Shown in pieces: positions 1 through 10,480 of a stretch of DNA of 64,000 nt; positions within the stretch are counted from its first letter, which is position 1; every line of letters begins with the position of its first letter. This DNA is from Dromaius novaehollandiae (lineage: Eukaryota; Chordata; Aves; Casuariiformes; Dromaiidae). A program made the translations under genes and the position numbers. A model generated the notes under the pieces. That model was given only the letters and a program-made list of their open reading frames with translations. It made no database searches and was not told where the DNA came from. Location: positions 17,891,501-17,955,500 of the forward strand of contig NC_088111.1 in the NCBI RefSeq assembly GCF_036370855.1, given 5' to 3'.

Positions 1-1033
1 GCCCGCGCTCGGCAGCCTCTGCCCTTCCCTCCCTGCTCCCTCTCCGAGCTCTTTTTATGGCTCCTGTCAGAGCTGGGCAGAGAAAGGTCAGAGCATCTTG
101 GAGAGATTTCTGGTCTGGAACAAGAACAAATGCTTGTAAAGGCTCCTCGGAGAAGAAACCTGGAGCAAAAAAAAATTATTTGGGATAAAGCCCTTCTCTT
201 TTGCAATGGTTCTGAAATGGGATTAAACCCGGGCGGCTGAGCGGGGCCTGGGAAACGGCAAGCCTGGCCGGAGCTGGTGGCCTGTCCCGGAGCTGGCAGT
301 GGTACCCGGGCCCCTGGCAGCACCCCGTGGGCGCCCCGGGCGTGGGAGCCGAGGGTCCCTGCCCAGGGGGCTGCCCGGGCCCCCCCCCATGCCACCGCCT
401 CGCCCTGGCTCTCTGCGAGGCTCTGCTGGAGCCTCCTCTGGGTTTCTGAGGAATTTTATCTAATCCGAGTATCTCCTGCAGTGTGTTTCCATCTCAGTGC
501 ATTGGCAAACTCGAGCAGAAGGCTGCGGCGGGGGGATTTTTTCCGCTCCGCTCTGCTCCTGGCTGCCTTGTGACATTGCATTTACTTCAGCCGGGCGCTG
601 GGGCCAGAAAACCGCTGGAGAACAAAGCGCTGCAGCGGGGAGCCTGGGGTGCCCGGGCCCCGCGGGCGGGAGAGCGCGCGCAGGCTCGGCGGCCGGTGGC
701 ATGGCATGGGTCTCTGGAAGGCTGTTGCAAAAGCAGGTGCTGCCCCATCAGCAAAGAGAAAAGGCAAAAACAGAGGGCTGGAAGCACGGGAGACGTTGCA
801 CCCGCGTGTGGCAAAGGATGCTCATTTTTGATGGGACCATTTTTCTATTCCGGTCACACGTGTGCAAAATCAGAAAGGAGCTTTCTGCAAAACAGCCCAG
901 AAAAACTCAATGAGCAGGAGGGAGCTGAAGCCAGATTTAGCCAAGGGAAAAAGCAAATACTCCCTGACTTAGAGAGATCTTTTAAACAGTAGGCAGCCCT
1001 TCCATTTCCGCTCTCCTCTATCCCACAGGCATT

Positions 1034-1052
1034 AAAAAAAAAAAAAAAAAAA
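1034..1052. repeat. Poly(A) run of 19
   Basis: A homopolymer follows the sequence ATT and ends at AAGC. I see no target-site duplication or processed-gene body upstream, so it is listed as a simple repeat rather than a retrocopy tail. Confidence 0.8.
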
Positions 1053-2720
1053 GCTTTGCTGACTTGAATAATTGTATTTCAACACAGGTTAATTAACAGA
1101 CATTGACAAGCATGATTGTAAATTCAAGTGTAGACATAATTCTTCTTGTGGGATACTGGGAGCTGTTTTTAGTCATGCATCCACTTTGCTTCTGCACTAA
1201 TCCACCTCCACCTCCAATAACAAGACACTAAAATGGTGCTTCTCTTTAGGAAGGCCAATAAAACACTATGGAGATGAGCTGCTTTGAAGATCTTATGAGT
1301 CAAGCTGATACATTTTTGGAACATCATGATGTTTGAGTTCCTTTTCTATTTTCTGCCCAACTTCCCAGGAAAAAAAAATTATAAAATTGAGATCTACTCT
1401 GGGATGAGAGACAGCATGCAAAATGTTAGTGGTTTAAAGAAATGAGGGGCGCTTGGAGCTCAGGCTTACCCTAGTCGGAGAACATGTGAGAAGGTCTCCC
1501 CAGCCTCATGCTTCAGGGCACGAGCTGCTGAAACACCTGGGTGAGGAGGACGTCACCCTTGGGGCAGAGCATCGCCCCGCTAGGTGCTTTACGGGTGCTC
1601 AGCATCTTTCCTTGAAGTCTCTGGCACTGTTTTCTCCTGGAGACAGATGGACTGTTTGCTTTGTGCCAGAGCAGCGGTTCCTGTGGCGGTTCCTACTTGG
1701 GATTTATCACCGAGTCCAGAAATGGAAAAGCCCTTTTAGCGCTCTGGCCCTGCTTGCCAGTGCTGGCTTGTGCCCCGCGTCTGCCCGTGGCATTGCAACG
1801 TCCCAAGCACACGGGGCTCCACCTCTTCCCCCCCAGGTTTTTATGCGTGCTGGGGTTTAGCTCAAGTGTTCCTTAATTTCGTTGCTCTAGCTCCTATCTG
1901 CTGGATACCCTCCTCTTCGCTGGCGCGCCGGTGGCATCACCCGCGGTCCCTCTCTGCCTCGGCGTCCCTCCTGGCCAGGGCAGAGCTGCGCCGCGGCGGC
2001 GCTCAGCCCGCAGAGCCTCCTGCAACCAGCCGCCTCTTCCGCAGCCTGCTCCGAGGCTTGCCGAAGGTTTACCGGCCGCGACCGCCCGCGCGGGAGCCCT
2101 GAGCCGCACGCCTGCAGCGCAGCTGCGGGATGAGCCCCTCGCCTGCCGCTCAGCCCAACGCGGCCACCGAAGCCGAGCTCCCGGCCTCTGCTCGCGCTGC
2201 CGGCTTTCGCTCCAGTAGCAGAGCTCTCGGCTCGGTCCCGGCGCCGTTCCTAGCGGCGGGGCGCTGCTTGTAGCTGAGGCAAGGGGAATTAATTTTGAGT
2301 GTGGGTTTTCTTTTTTTTTGGGTGAGACGCCACATTAAAAGTCTAAATATATAACGGCTCCCGCTCTGCTGTTATCCCATGATTTTTGTCAATCTGTTAC
2401 AAAATAAAAAGCAGTCATCTTCTTCGGGGAAGATACGTTCTTTGCATACATCGCCGCAGCACTGAGCACTCGCATTTCCACCAGCTTTTCGGGGCTCGTT
2501 TCTCCAGGGTGCCTCCAGTAAGCGCTCGTGCCGGTGCCGAGTGCGGCGTGAGCCGGCACCGGACAGTTTTGCTCTGCTTTGTGCACGCGCCTGGACGGCG
2601 GGACAGGTCAGAGGAGGAGCAGCCGCTGGCTACATGCTCTTGTGGGATGACGGAAAGCAGCCCGGCTCCCTGAGCCAAGTCCGAGGGGATCCTGGCGTGG
2701 CTTTGCTGCAGCTCCGGCAT

Positions 2721-2731
2721 GGTGGGTGAGT
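2721..2731 (+). promoter_or_regulatory. Possible splice donor of a non-coding SBK1 first exon
   Basis: The sequence ATGGTGG then GTGAGT is a near-consensus donor, with the exon ending at 2725. It lies inside the CpG-dense stretch about 1.6 kb before the first coding-exon acceptor at 4286. Linking it to SBK1 is an inference: the transcript start is unknown and other donor-like sites occur nearby, for example at about 2517. Confidence 0.25.
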
Positions 2732-4285
2732 CTAAGCTCGGCTCTCTTTGTGCTGTGGTCCCTGCGCTTCTGCTCGGAGGCTCAGGAGGGAGAAGCCTGT
2801 AGAAGCCATAGCGGATGCACGGGAGCCCGGAGCTCCCCTCCTCACCGCGTTGCACGTGCTGCAAGCAGACCTGAGCGAGCGGATGCGAGCGAGTCTTGTG
2901 CTAACCTCCCCCAGCGCTGCTGCGTTTCTGGGGCAGCAGCGTGTGTGCGTGCGCGGGCACTAATCTCCTTGAGAGGAAATACAGTTCTGCATCGTAACCT
3001 GCTGTGCTGCAGATCGGCGCTGGGCTGGGGCTGGGCGCGGGGCACCGTGGCGCGACCGCTCTCTGCGTTGTGTCGGGGCGGCTCGCGGGGGCAGCGCGGC
3101 CGGCGACGTGGGGGGCCAGTTTGGTACCTCGCTGGGCTTTGCCCTTGCGTGTGGACCCGGGCAGGACGGGGGAAGGAGCTCGCCGTGCTCCTGGGGCGGC
3201 TCGCTGCGCTCCTCGAGGAGCAGGCGCGATTGCAGGGCAGGGGCTTGCGACTGCGGGAGGCGGCTCAGCGCGGTCCGGCTCCATCCTGCGCCTCGCTTCC
3301 TCTGAATGAAACCTCCTGGCACAGCAGGGTGTTTTGCTATTTAAGACTCTGCACGCTGGCTGCTTTTCATCTTGCACTTGCCGCTGTGCAAAGGCTCCCC
3401 AGGCTCCGTCGGCTCGGCCTTTGTGTGCCGCGATCGCCTGGCTGTCAGAGCCGCTCTCGGGCCTGGCACATCTGCGCTCACCCACCTGCCCCGTTGGGAA
3501 GCATCTGCAAGTGGGAGCTGGGGCTCGGCCCCGAGAACCAGATCCGCTTTGGCTTCCAAGGGCAAAAAAAAAAATCCAAAAGGGAGAAGCGCGGGTGGTT
3601 TGTCATGAACGAGGACCATCAGTGGGTTTTGTGTGTGCTGCTGGCTCTGCTGATGCCCTCTGCATCAGCGAGATCAGCCCTTTGGTAGGGCAGAGCCGAA
3701 AGAGCCGGTGCCGATAGATATTCGAAGTTATATAATGGAGTGATGAACTGCAGCGCCGCAGCTTCCCCCCCCCGGCAGAGTGGTGGGTGCTGTGGGGCTG
3801 CCCCCCGTTACCCCAGCACCCTGAGCATGCCCCGTGCTCCCGGGCGCTGCGCTCCGTCCCTGCGCGGGCTGCAGAGCAAACGCCGGGAGGGGAATTTGCT
3901 CTGCCAAGTGTGCATGGCGTGCACGGTGCCGGGAGCTCCCCGGCACCTACCAGCCTCTGCTCCCATCCCGGGCGGTTGCTGGGAACGCAGCAGGGCTGAG
4001 GAAATGGTGGGTGGGGGTGGGCGTGTGTGTGCGTGTGCATGTGTGCGCCCACCCCTGCCCTCCTGGCGATAATCGGTGTGAGCGGCGGCATGGCTCTGCT
4101 GTGCCCTACACCCTCGCGTACTGCTTTGCCCGATGACTCCCCTCAGCCTCAGAGGGCCACGTGCCCAAGGTCCATGTTCAGCCATGATGCCCGGCCCGTT
4201 GGTGCCTGGCATGTGCGAGGGGCGCTCTGGGGACATGTTGTCCTTATGTCCCCCGCAGTGGTCATGACATGTCTCTGCCTTGCAG

Positions 4286-4488
4286 CACAACCATGAGTGC
4301 GGGTTCGATTGAGCAGGAGCCGTCGCGCAAGCTGGCCTGCTGCGGGGTGCCCCTCATCACCGAGGACATGCAGTCGCTGGCCATCCGCACCCTCTCGGGC
4401 ACCGACATCAACAAGCACTACGACCTCATCCGCGAGCTCGGCAAGGGCACCTACGGCAAGGTGGACCTGGTGTCCCACAAAAGCACAG
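4286..4488 (+). CDS. SBK1 coding exon 1 (residues 1-65 plus one base)
   Basis: The acceptor is TGCCTTGCAG and the donor CACAG/GTGAGG. Seven bases of 5' UTR precede the ATG at 4293. The exon encodes the N-terminal segment and the ATP-binding glycine loop, and ends in phase 1. Confidence 0.93.
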
Positions 4489-6796
4489 GTGAGGCGCGGG
4501 GACGCGGCCGTGGCGCGCGGAGGAGGGAGTGGGGAGGAGGCTGCCTGCCTGCCTGCGCTGTGTTGGGCCAGTGCAGCAGCCGCGGTCGCGGTGCTTTGTG
4601 CTCCCTCGCTGGACGTGGAGGGATTGCACCCAGCTCTGTGGGTTTACCGCTCCCCAGTTCGGCAGGGTGACCGAGCACTGGAACGGGTTGCCCAGAGAGG
4701 TTGTGGAGTCTCCATCCTTGGAGATATTCAGAAGCTGTCTGGACAGGGTCCTGGGCAACGTGCTCTAGGTGACCATGCTTCAGTAGAGGGGTTGGACTAG
4801 ATGACCTCCAGAGGTCCCTTCCAACCTCAACCCTTCTGTGATTCTGTGAGTTGCGTGTCAGCTCCCATCCCCGGGGGTGCCCAGGGCAGACACCTTCACC
4901 TCTCAGCGGTGCCCTGGGCAGAGCCTGGGCACTGAAACCCATGCCGGCCCTCTCCCCACTGCAGGCACTAAGATGGCCCTGAAGTTTGTGAACAAGAGCA
5001 AGACGAAGCTGAAGAACTTCCTGCGCGAGTTCAGCATCACCAACACGCTTTCCTCCAGCCCCTTCATCATCAAAGTCTTTGACGTGGTCTTCGAGACGGA
5101 GGACTGCTACGTCTTTGCTCAGGAGTATGCCCCCGGCGGGGACCTCTTCGACATCATCCCGCCTCAGGTGAGAGCCTGCTGCTTGAGGCATTTTGGGGTC
5201 TCTGGCTGGGCACAAGGGCTCAGTATCCCCAGGGTGCAGAGCTCTGGAGGTGCCAAGCCTGGGCGTGGGGTAAAGGCGCTGAGCCCCCCCTCCAAGCCTG
5301 CCTCGGTGCCGCCGGGAGCCTTTGCAGGAGGTGATGCAGCACTGCATGGCCAGCCCCAACTGGAGCTCCAGCACCCAGAGACGGGCCCACGACCCATAAC
5401 CACGTCTCGCGGTGGCTTAGCCCTGCTGCAGGGTGCAATGGGGTGTTTCTGGCCAGGAATCTCTCCTTCCCTTGAAAGAGGCAGGGCAAGGAAGAAGAGG
5501 CAGGCTGGAAAATTGAACGAGGAAAAAAGCCAGAGCGAGAAGGAGAGATACAGAGAGAACACCCAAAGAAAATCAGACCTAATTGAATTGGAAGTGTAAT
5601 GAAATCTTAATGCAAAAGGAATAAAAGGAAGTACGATTATGCAGTGTCAGCTGGCAGGGTGGCGCAGGGCGGAGGTGGGCTCAGAGCACGCGGGGGGAGC
5701 CCGTGGGATGCCCGTGGCACAGGGGCGCAGGTACCCCGGTCCCATGGTGTGCTGCCTGCCCCTTATGGCCCTGACCCTGCCGGGGGGACACGGTCCCCGC
5801 TCATGGGCTGTCCCTACTGGGGGGGGGCTGTTGCTCATGAAGCTGAGGAGAGAAATGGGGGTTAAAGAGGCCAGAAGTGGCTCCCCCAGCTCCTCCTGCC
5901 CAGAGCAAAGGGCCAGTGGCCTCGATAGCCACCGCTGGGCTCCCGGGAGCTGGGGGATCGTGGTGGCAGGGTGCTGGCTAACGCGCTCCGTGTCCCACCA
6001 CCCGCAGGTGGGGCTCCCCGAGGACATGGTGAAACGGTGCGTGCAGCAGCTGGGCCTGGCCCTGGACTACATGCACAGCAAGAACCTGGTGCACCGCGAC
6101 ATCAAGCCGGAGAACGTGCTGCTCTTCGACCGCGACTGCCGCCGCGTCAAACTGGCCGACTTCGGCATGACCCGCAAGGTGGGCTGCCGGGTCAAGCGCA
6201 TCAGCGGCACCATCCCCTACACGGCGCCCGAGGTGTGCCAGGCCGGCCGGGCCGAGGGCTTCACCGTGGACACCAGCATCGACGTGTGGGCTTTCGGGGT
6301 GCTCATCTTCTGCGTCCTCACCGGCAACTTCCCCTGGGAGGCGGCCTCGGCCTCAGACACCTTCTTCGAGGAGTTTGTGCGGTGGCAGAAGGGGCGCTTG
6401 GCGGGGCTGCCCTCGCAGTGGCGCCGCTTCACGGACAACGCCCTGCGCATGTTCCAGCGCCTGTTGGCCCTCGACCCCGAGAAGCGCTGCCCCATCAAAG
6501 AGGTCTTCTACTTCATCAAGTACGACCTGATGTCCGAGGTGCGCCGCCGGCCCTCCTACCGCTCCCGCAAGCACGCCGGAGACAAGCTGGCGGCCGGCCC
6601 CCACCGCCACGAGACGCCCAGCTCCTGCACCCCCACGCCGCTCAAGAGGACCATCCTGACCGAGGGGAGCGGCCCCCGGCTCTCCGGCTCCGAGCCGGGC
6701 GCCTCCTCCCCAGGGACGGCGAGCAGGACAGACGGACGTCAGGACAAAGGCAAAGGGCAGATGGTCCTGGCCACAGCAATAGAGATCTGTGTCTGA
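4293..6796 (+). CDS. SBK1, SH3-binding-domain Ser/Thr kinase 1 (three coding exons)
   Basis: Joining 4293-4488, 4965-5167 and 6008-6796 gives 395 residues, close to the roughly 424 of the human protein. The splice phases agree (phase 1, then 0). The kinase domain is complete: glycine loop GKGTYGKV at residues 50-57, the ATP-anchoring lysine in MALK (K72), HRDIKPEN at 162-169, DFG at 184-186 and APE at 206-208. The catalytic residues are intact, so the protein should be an active cytosolic Ser/Thr kinase. After the kinase fold comes a basic, Ser/Pro-rich tail where the family carries its SH3-binding proline segments, and the protein ends in EICV. The start ATG lies seven bases after a strong acceptor (CTGCCTTGCAG) and begins the SBK1-typical [11 protein letters not shown]. 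The gene is known mainly from brain expression in mammals. No disabling mutation was seen. Assignment to SBK1 rather than SBK2 or SBK3 rests on the N-terminus and tail. Confidence 0.95.
4672..4850 (+). mobile_element. CR1 LINE 3' fragment in SBK1 intron
   Basis: The copy contains the phrase GGTTGGACTAGATGACCTCC followed by GGTCCCTTCCAACCTCAA and ends in CTGTGATTCTGTGA, the diagnostic 3' end of sauropsid CR1 retrotransposons. It is 5'-truncated, as is normal for CR1, and lies in the sense direction in the intron between the first two SBK1 coding exons. The element is the main evidence that the genome is avian or another sauropsid. Confidence 0.93.
4965..5167 (+). CDS. SBK1 coding exon 2 (residues 66-133)
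   Basis: The acceptor is CCCCACTGCAG and the donor CCTCAG/GTGAGA. The exon encodes the invariant lysine ([12 protein letters not shown]), the alpha-C region and the hinge ([14 protein letters not shown]), and ends in phase 0. Confidence 0.93.
5168..6007 (+). other. SBK1 intron between coding exons 2 and 3
   Basis: It runs from GTGAGA to CCACCCGCAG. It holds a purine-rich stretch at about 5475-5600 and nothing else recognisable. Frames that read through the exon edges here are intronic extensions. Confidence 0.85.
6008..6796 (+). CDS. SBK1 coding exon 3 (residues 134-395 and stop)
   Basis: The acceptor is CACCCGCAG and the stop TGA is at 6794-6796. The exon contains the HRD, DFG and APE motifs, the whole C-lobe and the Ser/Pro-rich tail. 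The GC content is very high, with third positions nearly all G or C, so long open shadow frames arise on the other strands. Confidence 0.95.
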   Translation: MGLPEDMVKRCVQQLGLALDYMHSKNLVHRDIKPENVLLFDRDCRRVKLADFGMTRKVGCRVKRISGTIPYTAPEVCQAGRAEGFTVDTSIDVWAFGVLIFCVLTGNFPWEAASASDTFFEEFVRWQKGRLAGLPSQWRRFTDNALRMFQRLLALDPEKRCPIKEVFYFIKYDLMSEVRRRPSYRSRKHAGDKLAAGPHRHETPSSCTPTPLKRTILTEGSGPRLSGSEPGASSPGTASRTDGRQDKGKGQMVLATAIEICV

Positions 6797-6968
6797 CGGC
6801 GCCGGGGGCGGCACGCGGCTCCCTCACGGCGCGGCGCGGCTCCGCTCTGGGCGGCCTGCGGATATGATGTCAGCCTGTCCCTTCGCCCTGCCCGCGGGGA
6901 GAGGGATGGCCCAGGGTTTCATTTTTGGTTACGGTAGGAGAAGGGACCGGGATTCGTGTCTCCCAAAG

Positions 6969-7031
6969 CAAAAAAAGAAAAAAAAAGAAAAAAAGAAAAA
7001 AAGGAAAAAAACACAAAAGAGGAAAAAAAAC
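6969..7031. repeat. A-rich purine tract (A)nG
   Basis: Runs of 4-9 A are separated by single G, such as AAAAAAAGAAAAAAAAAG. It is a low-complexity tract in the probable SBK1 3' UTR. Confidence 0.9.
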
Positions 7032-7280
7032 GAAACTGGTTGCACTCGGCAGCACTGAGGATGCTGATCCCTCCAGCCGCCGCAGGCGAGGCCGGGCCGT
7101 GGGCGGCGCGGGGAGCCCGGCCACGGGGCACCGGGCGCCTGCCGGGGAGGACGCTCGCTGCTCCCGTCCCCTGCCGGGCCGGGAAGGCCGTGGCCACGCG
7201 ACCCTGCGATTCCGGCCCTCCCGCCGAGGAGGGCTGGGCCGAGTTCCTCTCCGCGGCGGCGTGGGGACGGCTCACCGAGT

Positions 7281-7314
7281 AATAATAATAATTAATAATA
7301 ATAATAACAATAAT
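7281..7314. repeat. (AAT)n microsatellite
   Basis: About ten imperfect AAT units, interrupted once by ATTAAT and once by AAC, lie in the probable 3' UTR of SBK1. Confidence 0.9.
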
Positions 7315-9356
7315 GAGCAGGGGAGGCGAGCTGGGGTGGGGGGAGGCGGGGGGGCCACGTGGGCAGGTTCACGGGTCGCCTGAGGCCCTGGCACCCCCAG
7401 GGAGGGAGCCCTGCCCTTGCTGCCGCCCCCGAGAGCGGGGCAGGCCGAGGACAGGGGAGGGCCCAGGGCAGGCCCTGCCTGCCGGCGTGCCCTGCGATGG
7501 CCGGCCCGGCTGGCGGCGTGCCGGGCGCGAAGGAAGGCTAATGACCCCAGTCCGTGGAGGAGGCCTTTGGAGAGGCTCGAGCGCGCGGTGGTTTCACCCC
7601 TGCCCCGCGAGGGGAGGGTGAGGCGGGCACTAAGCCTGGCCGCGGTAGCACCCGGCCCGGCCGCCCCGGCTCCCCTCACCCCAGGCCGGCTCCCCGCGCG
7701 GGAGGCTCTGCCCGCCCGGCGGCCGAGCGCTGGCAGCCATCGATGTAGCAAGCGTCAATATGTTGTGTGTCTTTGTGCGTCAGCCAGCTGCACCCGGCTG
7801 GCACCTCACTGTCCCCCGTGCCCCCACCCCACAGGAGAGCCGGGCACTGGCCCAAAAGCAGGGATGGCGGCAGCCAGAGGGACTGGTCGTCTCCACACTA
7901 GGGCCTAGGGGCTCCTCACGGCCGTAGGAGCTCGGAGGGCTTTTGGTGGCCGCGGTGCCAGGCGGCGGGGGTTTGGGGCAGCCGGCCCCGTGGCGGGGGC
8001 TGCGGGCAGCGTGGCCTGGAGCTCAGCATGGCTCGAGGTATCCCGACCCGGCGGGACACCCGGGAGCCAGCGGCCAGCAGCGAAGCCCAGAGCTGCTGTG
8101 CCCCGGGCCTCTGCGGAGGACGCGGTCGGAGCTGTAAGGCCTGGGCGGATTTGCAGACTTTCATGTACAGGGTGACTAGAAACCGCGGTGGTAGCCACAT
8201 CTCCAGGGCAGGCCTGGAAGCTCCTGCACAACCTCGGGGGCAAGGGAGGGGGCTTTGAGTGGCCTCCCAAGGTCCCCCGCATCTCCCAAGCTGTCCCCAT
8301 CTCCCCACCCTTGCTGTCACCCCCTCCCTGGACCCCCGGGCGGAGGCGGCCCCCGCTGCCCTGGGGCGGCGAGGCGGCAGCGCTGCTCAGCGCCCCTGAG
8401 CCGGGCCGGGCCGCCAGGCTGGCCGAGGCAGGGCTGCGGTGGCAGGAGCCGCTGGCGGCCCCGTAACACCGAGCACTTGGGGTCGGCACAAACCTCCCTG
8501 CTGGCACCCCTCTCCCCTCCGGACCCACAAATTACCGCACAAAGGGCTATAACGCTATCAAGAAGCAACAGCAGTTTACACAGCAGACACACGGCAGGTG
8601 GGGGCCTCGCCGGACCCCCCGCCCCGGCCGCAGGGCCGCCGGCAGGGACTCGGCAGCAGGCCAGCGTGACTCCCGCGCGGCCGCGGGCTGCGACCGTGCA
8701 CCACTCTGCGGGCCGCCGGGCGACCATCGCCATGGCCCCGGCTGCACTGAGCCGGGCACCTGGCCCCGGAGCTGCACCGCCGGCACGGGCCCCGGCGTCA
8801 CTGCCTCCGTCCCTCCTCCACGTCGCCCTCCCCTCGCCCCGTCCCGCTGTGCCCGCCGGGCACTCGCCCGCCCCTCCGTCGGTGTCACCCGTCGTGCTCT
8901 GGGGTGCCAGGGCTAAGGTCTTTTTTTTAGAAGTAGCACTGCACAGATTTAGAGATGTTAGGCGCGATTTTTCTCCTTTTTGCCTTAGGTCCCTCAATGT
9001 CCTCGATCTTTCGTGCAATAATGTAGATAAGGAATTCCGACCACCACCTAGAAGGGTTATTTTTACTTTTCTGGTCAGTTTGTCCCTTACAGGGGTGTGC
9101 GCGTGGGTGTGATTTTCGTTTCCATTGAGGTCGCTGTGTTGGTAGGTTGTCGGGTGTTTATTTTAAATCCCCTCGGCTGTCGGGTTTCGGACCTTCTTCC
9201 TGTAGGAGAGGTTGTAGTGTCACAGACGTTACCTCAGTTTGTCACTGTTGAAAAGGAAAAAAACAACTAAAAACGTGAAAAAAGACAAAAAATAACAAAA
9301 AATATCGTTATAAAAGCAAAAAAAAATCTCAATGGCAGTGAAGACTTTTTTTTTTA

Positions 9357-9362
9357 AATAAA
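9357..9362 (+). terminator. Candidate SBK1 polyadenylation signal AATAAA
   Basis: AATAAA follows a T-rich stretch and is followed within 10-40 bases by GT-rich sequence (GTGATGCTTGTGTTGC), the usual downstream element. It is the first canonical signal with such context after the stop codon at 6796. Other AATAAA copies occur further right, for example at about 11197, so the true end may differ. Confidence 0.45.
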
Positions 9363-10369
9363 ACAAAAGTGATGCTTGTGTTGCAAACGCGGTGGTGCTT
9401 CCCCCGGGGCGGGGGGGAATCCTTTGTCTAAAAACAAGCCTTCGTTGGAGAAAGCTGGGATCTCTTTTCAGGAAAAGGCGCTCCGACGTGTTTCTTTGCA
9501 CAGTTTGAGCTGCCTGAATATGTCAAATATTTGGGGTTTCCTTCATACCTTGGCATCTGCAAAGCTGCGAAAGCAGCTGGCTTTGGCCTGCAGCGCCTTT
9601 GCCAGGAAAGCTGGGCTTGGCACCAGCTCTGCCCCCGAGCTGGGGCAGCGCCCCATGGCCGAGCCCCTGCAGGGCTGGCAGGGACGAGCACCCACGGCGC
9701 ATGGCTGCGCAGCGAGCTGCGCGCCCCGCTCACGTCTGTCCAGCTGCGTGGGTGATGCACCAGCTGCCCCAGGCACCCTGTGCTCACCCGGGGAAACTGA
9801 GGCCGGGTCTCGCTCCAGGCACTGGGCTCCGTGTGACACGGTGCTGAGCTCTGGGGACAGCGAGCAAAGCCTTGTCGAGGGGCTGCCGGGCACTGAGGGG
9901 CCGTCACCATCACCGAGGGCCACCAGCCCTGTCCAAGCCACTCCGCGAGTGTCCCATGGCTCAGAACCCACTTCACTGCCGGCCGGAGGGAGCCGGGGCC
10001 AGCAGGCGATGGCGACGGTGGCCGGGCGAGCCCGGGAGCGGGCTCCCTCCCCGGGCGGCCATAGGCATTCGCGGCACGTCCGCGCCAGCGGTGCCCAGCG
10101 CCGGGGCAGCGCAAACGCGAGCGCTAAGCAGCCCCGGCTGGGACGGTGGGAACGTGAGAGCAGCCCAGCGGGGGCTGCGGCCGGCAGGGCCGGGGGCAGC
10201 TGGGCAGGCAAAGGGCACTGGTGGAGAGGGGCATGGAGCTGTGCCGGGAAGGAGAGCACCAGGGCTGGGGGAAGGAGCCCCCGTCCAGAGCTGGCAGCAC
10301 CCCCGGGCCACCCCGGGGGCACCCAGCCCCCCTCACTGCGGACCCCTCCTCCAAACGGGCCCGACTGCT

Positions 10370-10480
10370 TCAAGCCATATGTATTCCAGCCACGTCCGCA
10401 GGCTAATTTCAATTTCCTGGTAATTATGCAAATGAATGTGGATTTAATTAAGGGCAGATTTCATTAAAGTCTTCTTGGGG
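10370..10480. promoter_or_regulatory. AT-rich block with perfect POU octamer
   Basis: An abrupt AT-rich island in GC-rich DNA contains the octamer ATGCAAAT (10426-10433), next to several TAAT cores and TTAATTAA-like sequence. Octamers bind POU-domain factors and TAAT cores bind homeodomains. The composition suggests a conserved non-coding element or enhancer, but conservation cannot be checked here. Confidence 0.3.

Larger units (their letters stand above)
1..4285. other. GC-rich region upstream of SBK1 coding exons
   Basis: No coding exon was recognised here. Frames up to about 320 codons are open on both strands, but they overlap one another and match no family I know, as expected from low stop-codon density in GC-rich DNA. 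About 1060-1450 is AT-rich and non-repetitive. About 1880-4130 is CpG-dense and could be the SBK1 CpG island. SBK1 genes usually have a non-coding first exon, so the promoter is expected in this stretch, but no core promoter could be fixed by eye. Confidence 0.5.
6797..9390 (+). other. Probable SBK1 3' UTR
   Basis: No new coding exon was recognised after the SBK1 stop. The segment holds a purine tract (6969-7031), an AAT repeat (7281-7314), a GC-rich middle, and an AT-rich final 470 bp ending at an AATAAA with a GT-rich sequence after it. Human SBK1 also has a long 3' UTR. The extent is inferred, not shown. Confidence 0.5.

Noticed and set aside
2726..3688. 320-codon plus-strand open frame upstream of SBK1
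   Set aside because: It begins at a likely splice donor, has cysteine- and arginine-rich composition typical of CpG-island shadow frames, and no known domain.
4877..5599. SBK1 exon 2 read as a 240-codon single-exon protein
   Set aside because: The frame starts in the intron and runs past the GTGAGA donor; the family alignment stops exactly at the donor.
9376..10467. 363-codon plus-strand open frame
   Set aside because: Low-complexity composition, overlapped by equally long minus-strand frames, and beyond the likely SBK1 polyadenylation site.
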